A program made the position numbers and the translations under genes. A stretch of DNA of 64,000 bases from JAPOXR01 sp963662395 (GTDB lineage: Bacteria; Pseudomonadota; Alphaproteobacteria; Rhodobacterales; Rhodobacteraceae). Location of the stretch: positions 4,030,001 through 4,094,000 of the forward strand of contig OY759511.1 of the NCBI GenBank assembly GCA_963662395.1, given 5' to 3'. The notes below the pieces were generated by a model, which was not told the origin of the DNA, ran no database searches, and was given only the letters and a program-made list of their open reading frames with translations. This document shows positions 9,201 through 17,689 of this stretch, in pieces; position 1 is the first letter of the stretch, and the number at the start of each line of letters is the position of its first letter.

Positions 9201-11402
9201 GAGATCGATGTACTGATCTATAACGAGGCTGGCGGTACCGGCGCCTCCTATCATGCCAGTGCCGGGTTCGCCGACCAGCGTCCGAGAACGATTCTCCAGC
9301 TCGAACTGCCGCTTGACGTGCTGCGTCACCTGCAGTCGATGGGGCGGGGCAACCGCTACGACCAGGTGGCGATCCCGGATTTCATCACCCTGTCGACGGA
9401 TACCCTGGCCGAGCAGCGGCTATTGGCCGGCAACAACAGGAAGTTGAGGACCTGCGGGGCCATCCTCGATGGCAACCGCGATCATCCGGCCCTGGCGCGC
9501 GACGTGCCGGACCTGTTCAACGGCATCGGACAGGAGGCGTGCCGGGAGGTGATGAACGCCGATCCTGTCCTTGCCCGCCGGCTCGACCTTCGGCCGGACA
9601 GGCCCAACCTGGCGAAGTCGATATTCACCCGTGCCATCCTGCTGCCCGAGGATGAGCAGGTACGATTGTTCAACCTGATCACCGCCGAATACGATTCGCA
9701 GTTGGCCGAAGCCGACGCGAGGGGAGTGAATCCGCTCACGGTGCCGTCGCTGGACGGCTATGTCGAGATTGAATCCACCGAGCCCTTTGCGACTGGCGAG
9801 GAGAACAAGACCGCTGGCCGCGAGGATTCGGTGTTTCATCGTCCGCTCATGCTCTCGACCGGAATCTGGCGGCGGCCGCCCGGGCTGCCCGCCGCCGCGG
9901 TCACGGCGGCGGCGATGAATGCAATCCAGGGCGACAGCGGCGGGCTGGTCGCCTCCAGCAGAATGGCGCGCGACCTGACCGCCCGTTGGCACGAGGTGAC
10001 CAGGACCATCCCCGCCGACAAGCTCCGGCCGCTCATTGAAATGCTCGAGACATTCGAGCCCGGCCGGGTCATGTGGCCGCCGAGAGGCTCGATCGAGCCG
10101 CTGGTGGTTGTCGAGTATCTGCCACCGGAACAATTCATGGCCGACCGCCCGTACGGGCATCGTTTCCGCTGCATCGCACCTGGTGATGGCGAATTCCAGA
10201 CCTGGTCGGCAGCGGCGCTGATCAAGGAGGATTACAGGCCGCGGGAGATGAACATCCTCGACGATGATGTTCACTGGGTCGCCAACAGGTTCGACACCCT
10301 GGCAACCGCCGGCAACCGCCGGGCGGTGCAGGTCCTGTCAGGTGACCTGTTGTCGGTCGGAGGTGCCATGTCATCTCACGCCGTAGCCAGCCGACACTAC
10401 CGCGTCGTCACTTTCAACGATCAGAGCGGCACCTCGCGCCGCGCTGCCGTCAACTCCGATCCCAAGCACATGGATCTCAAGAGACTGCCCTTCAGGATCA
10501 GCGCCAACTCCATGCTCGACGCGGCAGCGGATTGCGTCGGCGCGGCGCCCGGCGCCTCGCTCAGGCTGCCCAGCGCCGAGCAGGAGATGAAAGACGGCAA
10601 GGCGAATACGGATCGGAAATACCGATCCTGGTTGATCCGGATGAACATGACCATGGAGGACGGTCCGGTCCTGAGAATCGCCCTGCCGTCGATGGCCGAC
10701 AAGCTGCGGCAGAGTTTCTGGGACGTGGGCACCGGTCCCGAGATCTATCGCACCGCCGCCGGGAAGGATCTGGCGGAGTTCAGCAAGGACAGGAAATCCG
10801 TCCGGAGGCGGCAGGTCATGTCGTTCCAACTCGACGACCAGGAGGAGATGGCAGCTGCGCGGCGGCTCTGCACCCTGGTCGACCGCCATCCGGCCAGCAG
10901 CCTTCTTGCGCCTGGCTGGATGCGGCGGTGGTGGAGTTCGGAAGGACAGGAGATGGCCCGGACCCGGGTCCGGGAATTTGCGCCGCTGCCCGCCGGCGGG
11001 CTTGTCAGCCGTCTCAAGGCCGCTCTCGGCGGTCCGGACCCCCTGGATGCCGCCAGGGTGCGCTGGTCTGGCGGCGATGTCGTGATCAGCGCCGTTCCGG
11101 GGATGGAGAGGCCGGGAACGGTGGTGTCGCTGCCGGCCCATGACCGCCGGTCCGAGGAATTCTGGTCCGGCGAGACGGGAGCGGCGATCTGGGAGACGGC
11201 CTTCGACGAGCCGATGCCCGACAGGCCGTCCGCCAACCGGGGCCGCCCGCGCACGGTCTTTCTCGAGCGGGACGATGCCCTGAAACTGGCCGGGATGCTC
11301 GAACGGCGAGCGCTGGAGATGCCGGGATGGTCGATCTCGGCGGCGGACTACCCGCCTGAAGAGGCCGAGCGCGAGATGGAGTCGGAGTTGGCGGCGTGTT
11401 GA
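6291..11402 (+). CDS. Giant strawberry-notch-like SF2 helicase/ATPase, 1703 aa
   Basis: Start at 6291 after GGAGAGG. Residues about 450-1050 form a helicase core of the strawberry-notch type: YSPEQIDAIAMAEDAYLRG, Walker A GDQTGTGKGRA near residue 493, Walker B MVILDESQ near 622, the FATATA motif III equivalent, and the C-terminal motif VI-like LQSMGRGNRYDQ near 1015. EAGGTGASYHA fits motif V of the family. About 450 N-terminal and 650 C-terminal residues have no domain I recognise. Strawberry-notch-like ATPases occur in phages (for example as DarB-like antirestriction or injection proteins) and on plasmids, where they may remodel DNA or inhibit host defences. The gene overlaps the next one by seven bases. 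Fold confident, substrate unknown. Confidence 0.85.
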   Translation: MARWWVFPSRAPIRLFFRRRAADELQYVVRTVGKVDPGLDRAAWKQAGVMAGTWVAAGRGPPPVPARRWRALGGKLEELSDAGIRRRYELADCPNAAVPLGLNKVGEEIREHEGRRWILRQGAGFEDSWLGDEIAHRPERALRFGSRQAWNGLAGHLVGRASRGQLALDGDELDALAAALVDPGRRPSFRPWTGDPAESRDLLLAEMRAASLAPTAEGGRPQWVEATALERAIPALRRGTDDDPSLSMAAAVAGAAGALRECRLVGPPADSAWGDLFGDENAINRIVDARRMAISAAARLLDEQTEDAPGRVFGMLPGDPDHPDIEHALRNIACRRGIEAVLHLPALAVPDEPDGMTLIAAGQLRPERLAEPPPQAMRVIRGEVTGDLRRWLDEAIRGRARLAGEDASEARQAPYVPMSRLGQARCTIARSHQVAASIAGRNLVTRRGPVDDFAARILGTDPAGLEARYSPEQIDAIAMAEDAYLRGRAFLLGDQTGTGKGRACAGMAISWLRRNPDHRVVYMTLGNVAGDVMRDLRATNALDVTERPVLLGNDMPEMHDAHTPGGAERRAILESRAFPDGARFVVCTYSSLQMAQPGDLGKTPAERRGAEWFAEVADDPNTMVILDESQMAINPLSNLGMTMRTGIANAGRVAFATATAMRSAAGVDLYRHLMPESLQELPRFEGRIQRSLGLVGETAQESFITMLTEDGVMLRRDHDTGLVPYSVDTPSETESALNREAMRQVAVLAERLMDLSRGVNRWYRVACHHLEERAEGGFRPAAETLEAMMTGGFGGPLDQIARATLVALKVPQAVRLAETEIRKGRKPMISMSSTAGTFMERVCNGEVVPPEDRPLDLRDHLRAIAARSCLVTGLARIDRIRGIEVEGDRLDLRDHSGRIRDLWREVSEAVEAMPAGLPVSPGDALRDGLQRAGISSGEITGREFCIDAGGEVVRRAKPHKQEIGRQYNAGEIDVLIYNEAGGTGASYHASAGFADQRPRTILQLELPLDVLRHLQSMGRGNRYDQVAIPDFITLSTDTLAEQRLLAGNNRKLRTCGAILDGNRDHPALARDVPDLFNGIGQEACREVMNADPVLARRLDLRPDRPNLAKSIFTRAILLPEDEQVRLFNLITAEYDSQLAEADARGVNPLTVPSLDGYVEIESTEPFATGEENKTAGREDSVFHRPLMLSTGIWRRPPGLPAAAVTAAAMNAIQGDSGGLVASSRMARDLTARWHEVTRTIPADKLRPLIEMLETFEPGRVMWPPRGSIEPLVVVEYLPPEQFMADRPYGHRFRCIAPGDGEFQTWSAAALIKEDYRPREMNILDDDVHWVANRFDTLATAGNRRAVQVLSGDLLSVGGAMSSHAVASRHYRVVTFNDQSGTSRRAAVNSDPKHMDLKRLPFRISANSMLDAAADCVGAAPGASLRLPSAEQEMKDGKANTDRKYRSWLIRMNMTMEDGPVLRIALPSMADKLRQSFWDVGTGPEIYRTAAGKDLAEFSKDRKSVRRRQVMSFQLDDQEEMAAARRLCTLVDRHPASSLLAPGWMRRWWSSEGQEMARTRVREFAPLPAGGLVSRLKAALGGPDPLDAARVRWSGGDVVISAVPGMERPGTVVSLPAHDRRSEEFWSGETGAAIWETAFDEPMPDRPSANRGRPRTVFLERDDALKLAGMLERRALEMPGWSISAADYPPEEAEREMESELAAC

Positions 11403-13504
11403 CCATCGGTGTGAATGCCCGGCACCATGCTGCGGTCCTTTCGGGACCGGGCGTGGGAGAGCATGAAGGCAGGATGAGATCGCTTCTGCTGGTGGCGGAC
11501 CCCTCCCGGCCCGGCTGGCTGTCGGTCAGGGCAGCGCGGGTGCTGCCGGTGGCGCCGAACCCGCCATCGGCCGAGATGGCGGTTTCGATGTGGCACCTCG
11601 ACCGCCCGGCGAGACCGATGGACCCTCTCGATCCGCTGGCCATTGACGCCATGCGCGGTCCGAAGGAGGACCGTCTCGTCGGCGAGTTGAATTTCCGGCA
11701 GACCCATGACTACGAGGTCTGGGCTGCCACCGGCCAGTTTCACCGTGTCTGCCTGGCCGAGTTTTCGCTCGATGCGGTGCCGGACGGACTGGAGGACGAG
11801 CTTGCCAGGCAGGGCTGGAACTTCAGGAGGTGGCTGAACGAGGAGGGACTTGATCTGGCCGCCGGGCTGGCGGCATTCGCGGCCTGTCCTTCCGATGCCG
11901 ACCTGACCTCGGTGCGCTGGTACGGGGCTCCGGGACGACAAGGAGCGATCCGCCGGCAGGCAGCCGATTCGATGCCGCTCTTTGCCGGCGTCATCGCCCG
12001 CAACCCGATCCTGCGGGCCTGTGTTGATCGTCAACAATCCCTGACCGATCACCTGCGGAAGATGCTGCCGGCGCTCGGGGCCGGCGGGATCCGCCGGCTC
12101 GGGAAGATCTCCGGCGGCACGGCCGAGCAGCACGTACTCGGCGAGGCATTCACGCATACCGAGGACGAGGACGTGATCGGCGTCACCAGGCAGCGACGAC
12201 TGCCGCTGGCCGGCAGTTGGAAAACCGAGGAAGCGATCAAGTGGCTGGACAGCCTGGCTACTGCTGCCGGCGGGGTCGACCTGGTGCCATCCACCGACGA
12301 GGAATGGCAATCCTGCAGCTCGATCTGGTCCGGAATGCTGCTTCCCGTGTCCACGCATCTGGGCAGCGACACCAGGCGCATCAGCCCGCCGGGCGGCAGC
12401 TGGCGGGCGCTGCATGAAGGCCTGGCGAAGGATCTCGACTGGCCGGAAGGGAGCCTCCCGGATCGGCGCATTCTCAACGTGGCCGTGGTCGATGCCGTCG
12501 AACTCGCCGATCTCCTGGCCAGCGATATCATCCTGCCGGTGACCTGCCAGGCGGTGGCCGCCAGCGGCGCGGTTCCCGACAGCCAGCGAATTCTCGGGAA
12601 CGAGCCGCTGCGCGCCTGCCTGCGCCAGGCCGCCATTGCGATGCTGGTGCCGGACCGGGTGAAGCAGCCCTGCCGGGCGATTGCGACCATGGTCCGCCAG
12701 GGCCTGACGCGGCTCACGACCCTCGAGGGGATCCGGGGTGACAAGGGCATGGGCGTGGCCACTGGCTCGTCGTCCTGGGAGGCCCGGTGCTGGGAGACCC
12801 CGTTCAGCGGCGATATCGTCACGCCGAACGGAGCGATGATTTCCTTCATCCGCAACCGGGAGGGCATGCGCGAAGAGGGCTCTGTCATGAGGCACTGCAT
12901 TGGCCGCGACTCGATGGGATACTGGAAGAAGTGCTGGAACGGAAAGGGGGCGGCGGCACATATCGGCCCGGGACCCGACTGGACCGCGGACGCGGCCGGA
13001 CGGGCCTTCAGGACCGGCGCCACGGCATTCTTCCATGTCGGCGGTGATGGATTGCTCACGCTCGGGGCGCTGCACGGCTACGGAAACGCAAGGGTAAACG
13101 CGACCGGAAACCCTTTCCGCAACGCGGTGCATGAGTTGCTGGAGATGCAGGACGATCCCGGCCAGACCCGGAACCCGGACTGGAGCCGTTTCCTGGCCTG
13201 GACGACGACGCAGGAAGCAAGGCTGGCGATGGGCACGCCGGATGACGAGCGCCCCTGGGTGGAGATCTGCGGCTACGATCCGCTGGAACAGGGCCGGACG
13301 CGCGCGTTATGGCAGGAATGGCGGGAGTTGGTGCCCGGGGGTGGCAGGATCGACGAGCCGGCCAGGGCGGTCTGGCGCCTGCCGGCGGCGCGCTCGGCGC
13401 TGGAGATGGTCTCGCCCTCGACCTTCCAGGCCATGTCGGCACCGGCAAGACGGGCTCCGGCCAGGGAGGTCGAGGCCCGGCATCCGCAAGGTGTCGAGCC
13501 ATGA
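11396..13504 (+). CDS. PcfJ-like protein of a conjugative element
   Basis: Up to 702 residues if translation begins at GTG 11396, which overlaps the helicase stop. An ATG at 11474 (MRSLLLVADP) is an alternative. The N-terminal 450 residues are unrecognised. Residues about 475-570 contain MRHCIGRDSMGYW, then an Arg-rich segment, ATAFFHV, LLTLGALHGYGNARVN and a short helix. This order (HC[VI]G, a strand, T/L-leading strand, G-N turn) resembles the PcfJ family found on conjugative plasmids. The match is by motif order only, so confidence is moderate. Part of the tight operon 4842-15449. Confidence 0.55.
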   Translation: MLTIGVNARHHAAVLSGPGVGEHEGRMRSLLLVADPSRPGWLSVRAARVLPVAPNPPSAEMAVSMWHLDRPARPMDPLDPLAIDAMRGPKEDRLVGELNFRQTHDYEVWAATGQFHRVCLAEFSLDAVPDGLEDELARQGWNFRRWLNEEGLDLAAGLAAFAACPSDADLTSVRWYGAPGRQGAIRRQAADSMPLFAGVIARNPILRACVDRQQSLTDHLRKMLPALGAGGIRRLGKISGGTAEQHVLGEAFTHTEDEDVIGVTRQRRLPLAGSWKTEEAIKWLDSLATAAGGVDLVPSTDEEWQSCSSIWSGMLLPVSTHLGSDTRRISPPGGSWRALHEGLAKDLDWPEGSLPDRRILNVAVVDAVELADLLASDIILPVTCQAVAASGAVPDSQRILGNEPLRACLRQAAIAMLVPDRVKQPCRAIATMVRQGLTRLTTLEGIRGDKGMGVATGSSSWEARCWETPFSGDIVTPNGAMISFIRNREGMREEGSVMRHCIGRDSMGYWKKCWNGKGAAAHIGPGPDWTADAAGRAFRTGATAFFHVGGDGLLTLGALHGYGNARVNATGNPFRNAVHELLEMQDDPGQTRNPDWSRFLAWTTTQEARLAMGTPDDERPWVEICGYDPLEQGRTRALWQEWRELVPGGGRIDEPARAVWRLPAARSALEMVSPSTFQAMSAPARRAPAREVEARHPQGVEP

Positions 13505-13875
13505 GGGAGGCCGCCGGATGGGAGCGGATCATCCTGATCCGGCCAGCCCTGCTCAAGGGCAGGCGGGTGGATTTCTGGGCGATCGAGGATTGGCAGCCGG
13601 TGGCCAGCGAACGGCCCCGCGGCGGCTACTGGTTCCAGCGTGAAACCGGCCGGCTGCTGGTCGCCCTTGACGGCCAGCAATCGCTGAGGGCGGCGGCCGA
13701 GGCGCGGCGGCTGGCGAAGCGGCTGGGCCTCAGCCTCCGTGACGCAAAGGCGGCCGAGGCGGGCAGGGCGATGCCATGGACATCCTGCCTGACACCGGTG
13801 CCGGCCAGGATCGCCGAGGACCGCATACGGCTGCTGGCGCACCAGACCGGCTTTTGCCGACAGGATCTCGACTGA
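13501..13875 (+). CDS. Small hypothetical protein, 124 aa
   Basis: The ATG at 13501 overlaps the previous stop (ATGA), indicating translational coupling. The product (MREAAGWERIILIRPALLKG) is basic, lacks membrane segments and has an alpha-helical Ala/Arg-rich middle (AAAEARRLAKRLGLS). No family recognised. The following 200 bases to 14075 hold only ORFs without a ribosome-binding site. Confidence 0.55.
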   Translation: MREAAGWERIILIRPALLKGRRVDFWAIEDWQPVASERPRGGYWFQRETGRLLVALDGQQSLRAAAEARRLAKRLGLSLRDAKAAEAGRAMPWTSCLTPVPARIAEDRIRLLAHQTGFCRQDLD

Positions 13876-14075
13876 GAGTACCGAGCCTCGCCGCCGGAAG
13901 GATCGTATCGCGGATTTCCTCGACGCCGGTCGGCAATGGATGGATCGGTTCCTCGAGCGGCCGTCCCGCAAAAAAAATCCATCCGGGCGTTTGGGGCTGC
14001 ATGCGGGTGACGGATATCGTGACGGGGAGGGTGCCGACAGGCGGTGCCTGTGGCACATCATGAGAGGTTGAAGTG

Positions 14076-15449
14076 ATGGGATTTGAAGCATTGAAGAGGG
14101 GCCACCAGGCCCGGCGCAACAAGCGGCCGCCTTCCTGCGCGTCCGCAATCCTGCGGGTGGCGGAAGTCGACAAGGAGCAGGAAACGGTCATGGTCGAGTT
14201 GCCGGCCAACGCGGCGGCGGCGCTCGGAGTCGAGAATGGCCCCTGGCCGCTCGAGCTGCGACTGGATCCGAAGCACGCCAAACGGCAACCGACAAGGAAG
14301 GATCTCCTGGGCCTGCCTGGCGCCGTCTCCAAGAGCCCGATGGAAGTCGAGCCCGGCAGCACGATCATCGGCGACAATCTGACGATCGAGGATGGCAAGG
14401 CAAGCGTGTCCTGGTTCCTGCTGGGCTCTGGTCCGGTGGCCGACCAGAAGGCCGGCGGCCCGGCTGACATCCTGGAGGGGTATATCACCGTCAGCCGCCG
14501 GAGGTTTGATGACACCGGTGAAGTCAAGGTCTCCTGCGACATCGTGCAGGTCGACCGGGCCGAAACCGTGTCCGATGTCGACGGGCTGCAGGCATCCGTT
14601 CGGTCGGTGCTCGAGGAGGACGGTCCTGGCTCCGGCTACGCCATTGTCCGCTTTTCTTCTTCGAAAGGTGAAACGCTGCACAAACATGTCCGCTCCAGGC
14701 GGAACGAGGACGGGGGGATGATGCCCGCGGACAAGGTTGCGGGCGAGGCTACGGAGAGCATGCGCGCCGAGGTCGAGGAAGCCGCCAGGGTCGAGAAAGC
14801 CGGAACGGCAACGATCGAGGTCATCCCGGCCCGGAGCGTCTCCATCGGCGGCGAAACGCAGTCGCAGCTGCTCAGCGCCTTTGAAGATCGCACCGGGAAA
14901 CGGATGAATACCGGGTCCAGGAAATTCAAGGCGGCCGAGATTCACCCCTCCGACCGGATGGACAATCCAAGAAACCTGAAGGTTGACCAGCCGGCCTCCC
15001 AGGCGCAACTCGACTTCGTGGAGAGGCTTGCCGATGAACGGGGGGTCGAGGTTCCGGCGGCCGCACGTTCCTCGTCGGCCGCCGCTTCGGCCTGGATCGA
15101 TGAGAAAAAGCTGGTTCTGGGCTTCGCCCCGGGACAGCTCGTCGTGCGCTCCGGCATCGAGGGTAGGGAAGGGGAGCTCTATTCGATCGCCATCGCCTCG
15201 GCCCTGCATCGGCGCAGCGGGGTGCGGATGGCCGCCGTTCCAACTCCCGGATGCCCGAATGCCCCGGAATTCGCGCGCGGCATGGCGCAGGAGGCTTCGG
15301 CCAATCGGGCCGATCTCATGGCCGGCAAGGTCCCGGAATCATTGTCGAGGGACGAGAATCAGCCCGAGGATGCCGGTCCGTCCATCGAGCCGGACCCGGA
15401 ACCCGAAATCGAGGATGAAGATTTTTCAGGACCCGGATTCGGATTTTGA
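14076..15449 (+). CDS. Hypothetical protein with topoisomerase-type C-terminal module
   Basis: Start ATG 14076, with GAGAGG eight bases upstream; the GTG directly before it is less likely. The product has 457 residues. The N-terminal half is unrecognised. Near residue 310 it has SQAQLDFVERLADERGVEVP followed by an Ala/Ser helix and AWIDE. The same type of module (K/S-QL-x-FI/VE-x-L, then an Ala-rich helix and a terminal FI-E) occurs twice at the C-terminus of topoisomerase III at 50629-52845. The tail after 430 is acidic. It sits between the helicase operon and pilO, suggesting a DNA-processing accessory. Function not established. Confidence 0.6.
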   Translation: MGFEALKRGHQARRNKRPPSCASAILRVAEVDKEQETVMVELPANAAAALGVENGPWPLELRLDPKHAKRQPTRKDLLGLPGAVSKSPMEVEPGSTIIGDNLTIEDGKASVSWFLLGSGPVADQKAGGPADILEGYITVSRRRFDDTGEVKVSCDIVQVDRAETVSDVDGLQASVRSVLEEDGPGSGYAIVRFSSSKGETLHKHVRSRRNEDGGMMPADKVAGEATESMRAEVEEAARVEKAGTATIEVIPARSVSIGGETQSQLLSAFEDRTGKRMNTGSRKFKAAEIHPSDRMDNPRNLKVDQPASQAQLDFVERLADERGVEVPAAARSSSAAASAWIDEKKLVLGFAPGQLVVRSGIEGREGELYSIAIASALHRRSGVRMAAVPTPGCPNAPEFARGMAQEASANRADLMAGKVPESLSRDENQPEDAGPSIEPDPEPEIEDEDFSGPGFGF

Positions 15450-15485
15450 CCGAGGCCTCGGCAATACCCGTGACCGGGCGACGAC

Positions 15486-16835
15486 ATGACGCCGGGTTCT
15501 GAAACGCTCACCAAGGCGGACACTTCCGAGGCGGGCAAGTCCCGCCTCGGAACGTTCTTCCGCAAGCGATTCCGGCCAGGCCGACGCGGCCGGAAACGAC
15601 CGCGGCCGGCAGCGGTCGAGCCCGGCCTGGCCCAGCCAGGCCGGGTCTGCGGCTGGGCTGGCTGGAATGCGGTGTTCGGCCTGCGATGGCAGAGCAAGGG
15701 GCCACCGCCAATCAGCGGACCGCCGGTTGCTGTCAGATGGCGAGGCGTGTATGCCACTTCCGCCGAAAGGCAGCATGCCGGGATGGTGCCGTTGGCAGCA
15801 CTCATTGCCGATTCGCTGGGGATCAACCCGCTCCAGTCCGAATGGCAGGGGGCGACGGTCATTGCGGTGGCCAAATCCTCGGAATCGCTCTACTGGGCGG
15901 CGATCCTTGCCGATGGCGAGCCGCTGCCCGGCCGGCATGAAATGTCATTCCGGGATGTCGATGCGCTCAATGCCTGGGTGCAGACGGAGTGCCGTCCCGG
16001 CGAGGTCGCCCGGCTCTACGCCTCCCGAGGGGTGCTGAGAGACGTACAGGTGACTGTGGAGTCCTGGCAGCTGGACGAGGAGGACGCGGCGAATCCGGAG
16101 CTGGTGCCGGTATTCGAGGTCAGGGCCATGCCAAGGCTGGCCCGGGCGACCGGTGGCCTGGCCGCGCTGGGCATGGTGCTGTTCGGCGGCTGGACCGCGG
16201 CCGACGAGTTCTATTTCTCGAGGCTGAACCGGGAAGGCGAGACCCGGATGGTGGCCTTCGAGACACCGATCGACCTGTTCCTGGCCAACTGCCATGAAGA
16301 GCTGCGCAAGCCCTGGCCGGTGCCTCCAGGCTGGCAGACCGAATCATCCGGCTGCACGACCAGCAGCATGGATGATCCGCATGTCCTGCAGGTTCCCTTC
16401 GCCGGAGGCTCGGCCTACCGCATGTTCTCGCTGGCGGCCGGCCATGACGGCACGTTGGCCCGGGCGGCGGCCAAGCAGCTCCTGGCCGGTTTTGACGGCT
16501 GGTGGAGTGTCGATGACCAGGCGATCCTGCTGCAGCGGCCGGTCGACGTTCCGCTACGACCTGCCGGTGCCGGGCAGCCGACCGTGTTCGAGGAATTGCG
16601 GGTCGAGACCGAAGGCATTTTCCTCGGTCTTGGTGCGGAAATCGTCATCGAGAATGACACGATCGTGCTGACCTCGTCGGCATCGGTGCCGACGGTGGTG
16701 CGCCTGCTGGTCGAGTTGCACCGGCGCCAGCCGATTTCATTGAACCGGTTTACGCGCAGCCGCGAGGGCCTTCAGGTCGTGCTGCTGCCACGGCAGACCA
16801 TCATGGTAGCCGAATCGCAGCCGGCCTCCTCATGA
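15486..16835 (+). CDS. pilO: PilO-like thin-pilus assembly protein
   Basis: A 449-residue protein. The N-terminus is Arg-rich and basic, and a hydrophobic segment lies near residue 220 (GGLAALGMVLFGGWTAA). A periplasmic C-terminal domain follows. Position and size match PilO of the R64 pil cluster, directly before pilP and the pilQ ATPase. The N-terminal part (MVPLAALIADSLG, YWAAILADGEPLPG) resembles the cytoplasmic ASKHA-like part of PilO2-type proteins. Its stop overlaps the pilP start. R64-like PilO anchors the assembly machinery in the inner membrane. Assignment rests on operon order plus topology, so it is good but not certain. Confidence 0.7.
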   Translation: MTPGSETLTKADTSEAGKSRLGTFFRKRFRPGRRGRKRPRPAAVEPGLAQPGRVCGWAGWNAVFGLRWQSKGPPPISGPPVAVRWRGVYATSAERQHAGMVPLAALIADSLGINPLQSEWQGATVIAVAKSSESLYWAAILADGEPLPGRHEMSFRDVDALNAWVQTECRPGEVARLYASRGVLRDVQVTVESWQLDEEDAANPELVPVFEVRAMPRLARATGGLAALGMVLFGGWTAADEFYFSRLNREGETRMVAFETPIDLFLANCHEELRKPWPVPPGWQTESSGCTTSSMDDPHVLQVPFAGGSAYRMFSLAAGHDGTLARAAAKQLLAGFDGWWSVDDQAILLQRPVDVPLRPAGAGQPTVFEELRVETEGIFLGLGAEIVIENDTIVLTSSASVPTVVRLLVELHRRQPISLNRFTRSREGLQVVLLPRQTIMVAESQPASS

Positions 16836-17689
16836 GGAAGACAATGACAACGACCGGGGCGACGGCACTGCTTGCGGCGTCCACCCTGTGCATCACGCCG
16901 CCAGTGCTGGCCCAGACACCGCTGTTCGGTGTCGGCGGCGACACCGAGCATCTGACCCTGCAGACGGCGTTCTCCTGCCCGCTTGGCCAGCTCTCCGAGC
17001 TCTATGCGTCGCTGTCCAGGGCCGAGGACGTGCTTGACGTGATGGCGGTCGAGACCGAGGTGCTGGCGATCTGCCGCGCCCGCCAGGAGCGATTGCAGGC
17101 CATTGCCCAGGCCGAACTCGAGCTGCGGAGGGTGCTGGGGATCGAGAATCCGGCCCGGGCGGCGGCCCGGGTCTCGATCATGGAAGGCGAAAACGTCGCG
17201 CCGCTTGTCCTCGCCTGCGCGGAGTCGGAAGTGGAGCCGATGCCGGCGGCCGAGCCGGAAGCGACGCCGTCGCCAGCAGTGCTGGCGACACCGGCGACAT
17301 CGCCGTTGCAGCCAGGGCCCCGGGAGAAGGCCTCCGTCCCGGCAGCCGACATTTTCGCGGCGCTGCTGGCCGCCCTGGACGACGAGCCCGCCGCCGCCGG
17401 CGGCGGCTGCAATGGCTGGAGCTGGATGTGGACGGGGAGGGACCACTCGCGCCGCTACACGGCGCTGATCGTCTCGCCCGACGGGGCTCGCCGGGAGGTC
17501 GCCATCGGCGACCGTCTTCCCTCCGGACAGACGGTCGTCAGCATTACATCGGCCGGCGTGGTCATCGATGATGCCGCCGGCAATTCCACCCGGCTTCCCC
17601 CGTTCGGCGGCGGCGCACCAGCACCGTCCATGGGCGAGCCCGGCCGGGACGGCATCGAGGATATCGCAGGCGATGGAGGCGGAGGGTGA
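16832..17689 (+). CDS. pilP: PilP-like periplasmic pilus assembly protein
   Basis: The ATG at 16832 overlaps the pilO stop. A signal peptide is followed by VLAQ. Residues 30-110 are helical with LSELYASLSRAEDVLD, then a Pro/Ala linker. The C-terminal domain (YTALIVSPDGARREVAIGDRLPSGQTVVSI, shown here in two parts: YTALIVSPDGARREVAIGD and LPSGQTVVSI) is the HR-domain-like fold of PilP, which contacts the secretin in type IV pili. Length 285 is somewhat long for R64 PilP because of the linker. The gene overlaps pilQ by four bases. Confidence 0.75.
   Translation: MRKTMTTTGATALLAASTLCITPPVLAQTPLFGVGGDTEHLTLQTAFSCPLGQLSELYASLSRAEDVLDVMAVETEVLAICRARQERLQAIAQAELELRRVLGIENPARAAARVSIMEGENVAPLVLACAESEVEPMPAAEPEATPSPAVLATPATSPLQPGPREKASVPAADIFAALLAALDDEPAAAGGGCNGWSWMWTGRDHSRRYTALIVSPDGARREVAIGDRLPSGQTVVSITSAGVVIDDAAGNSTRLPPFGGGAPAPSMGEPGRDGIEDIAGDGGGG

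Noticed and set aside
11348..13132. 594-codon minus-strand frame opposite the PcfJ-like gene
   Set aside because: Low-complexity Arg/Pro/Gly protein without ribosome-binding site; the plus-strand gene is part of an overlapping operon.
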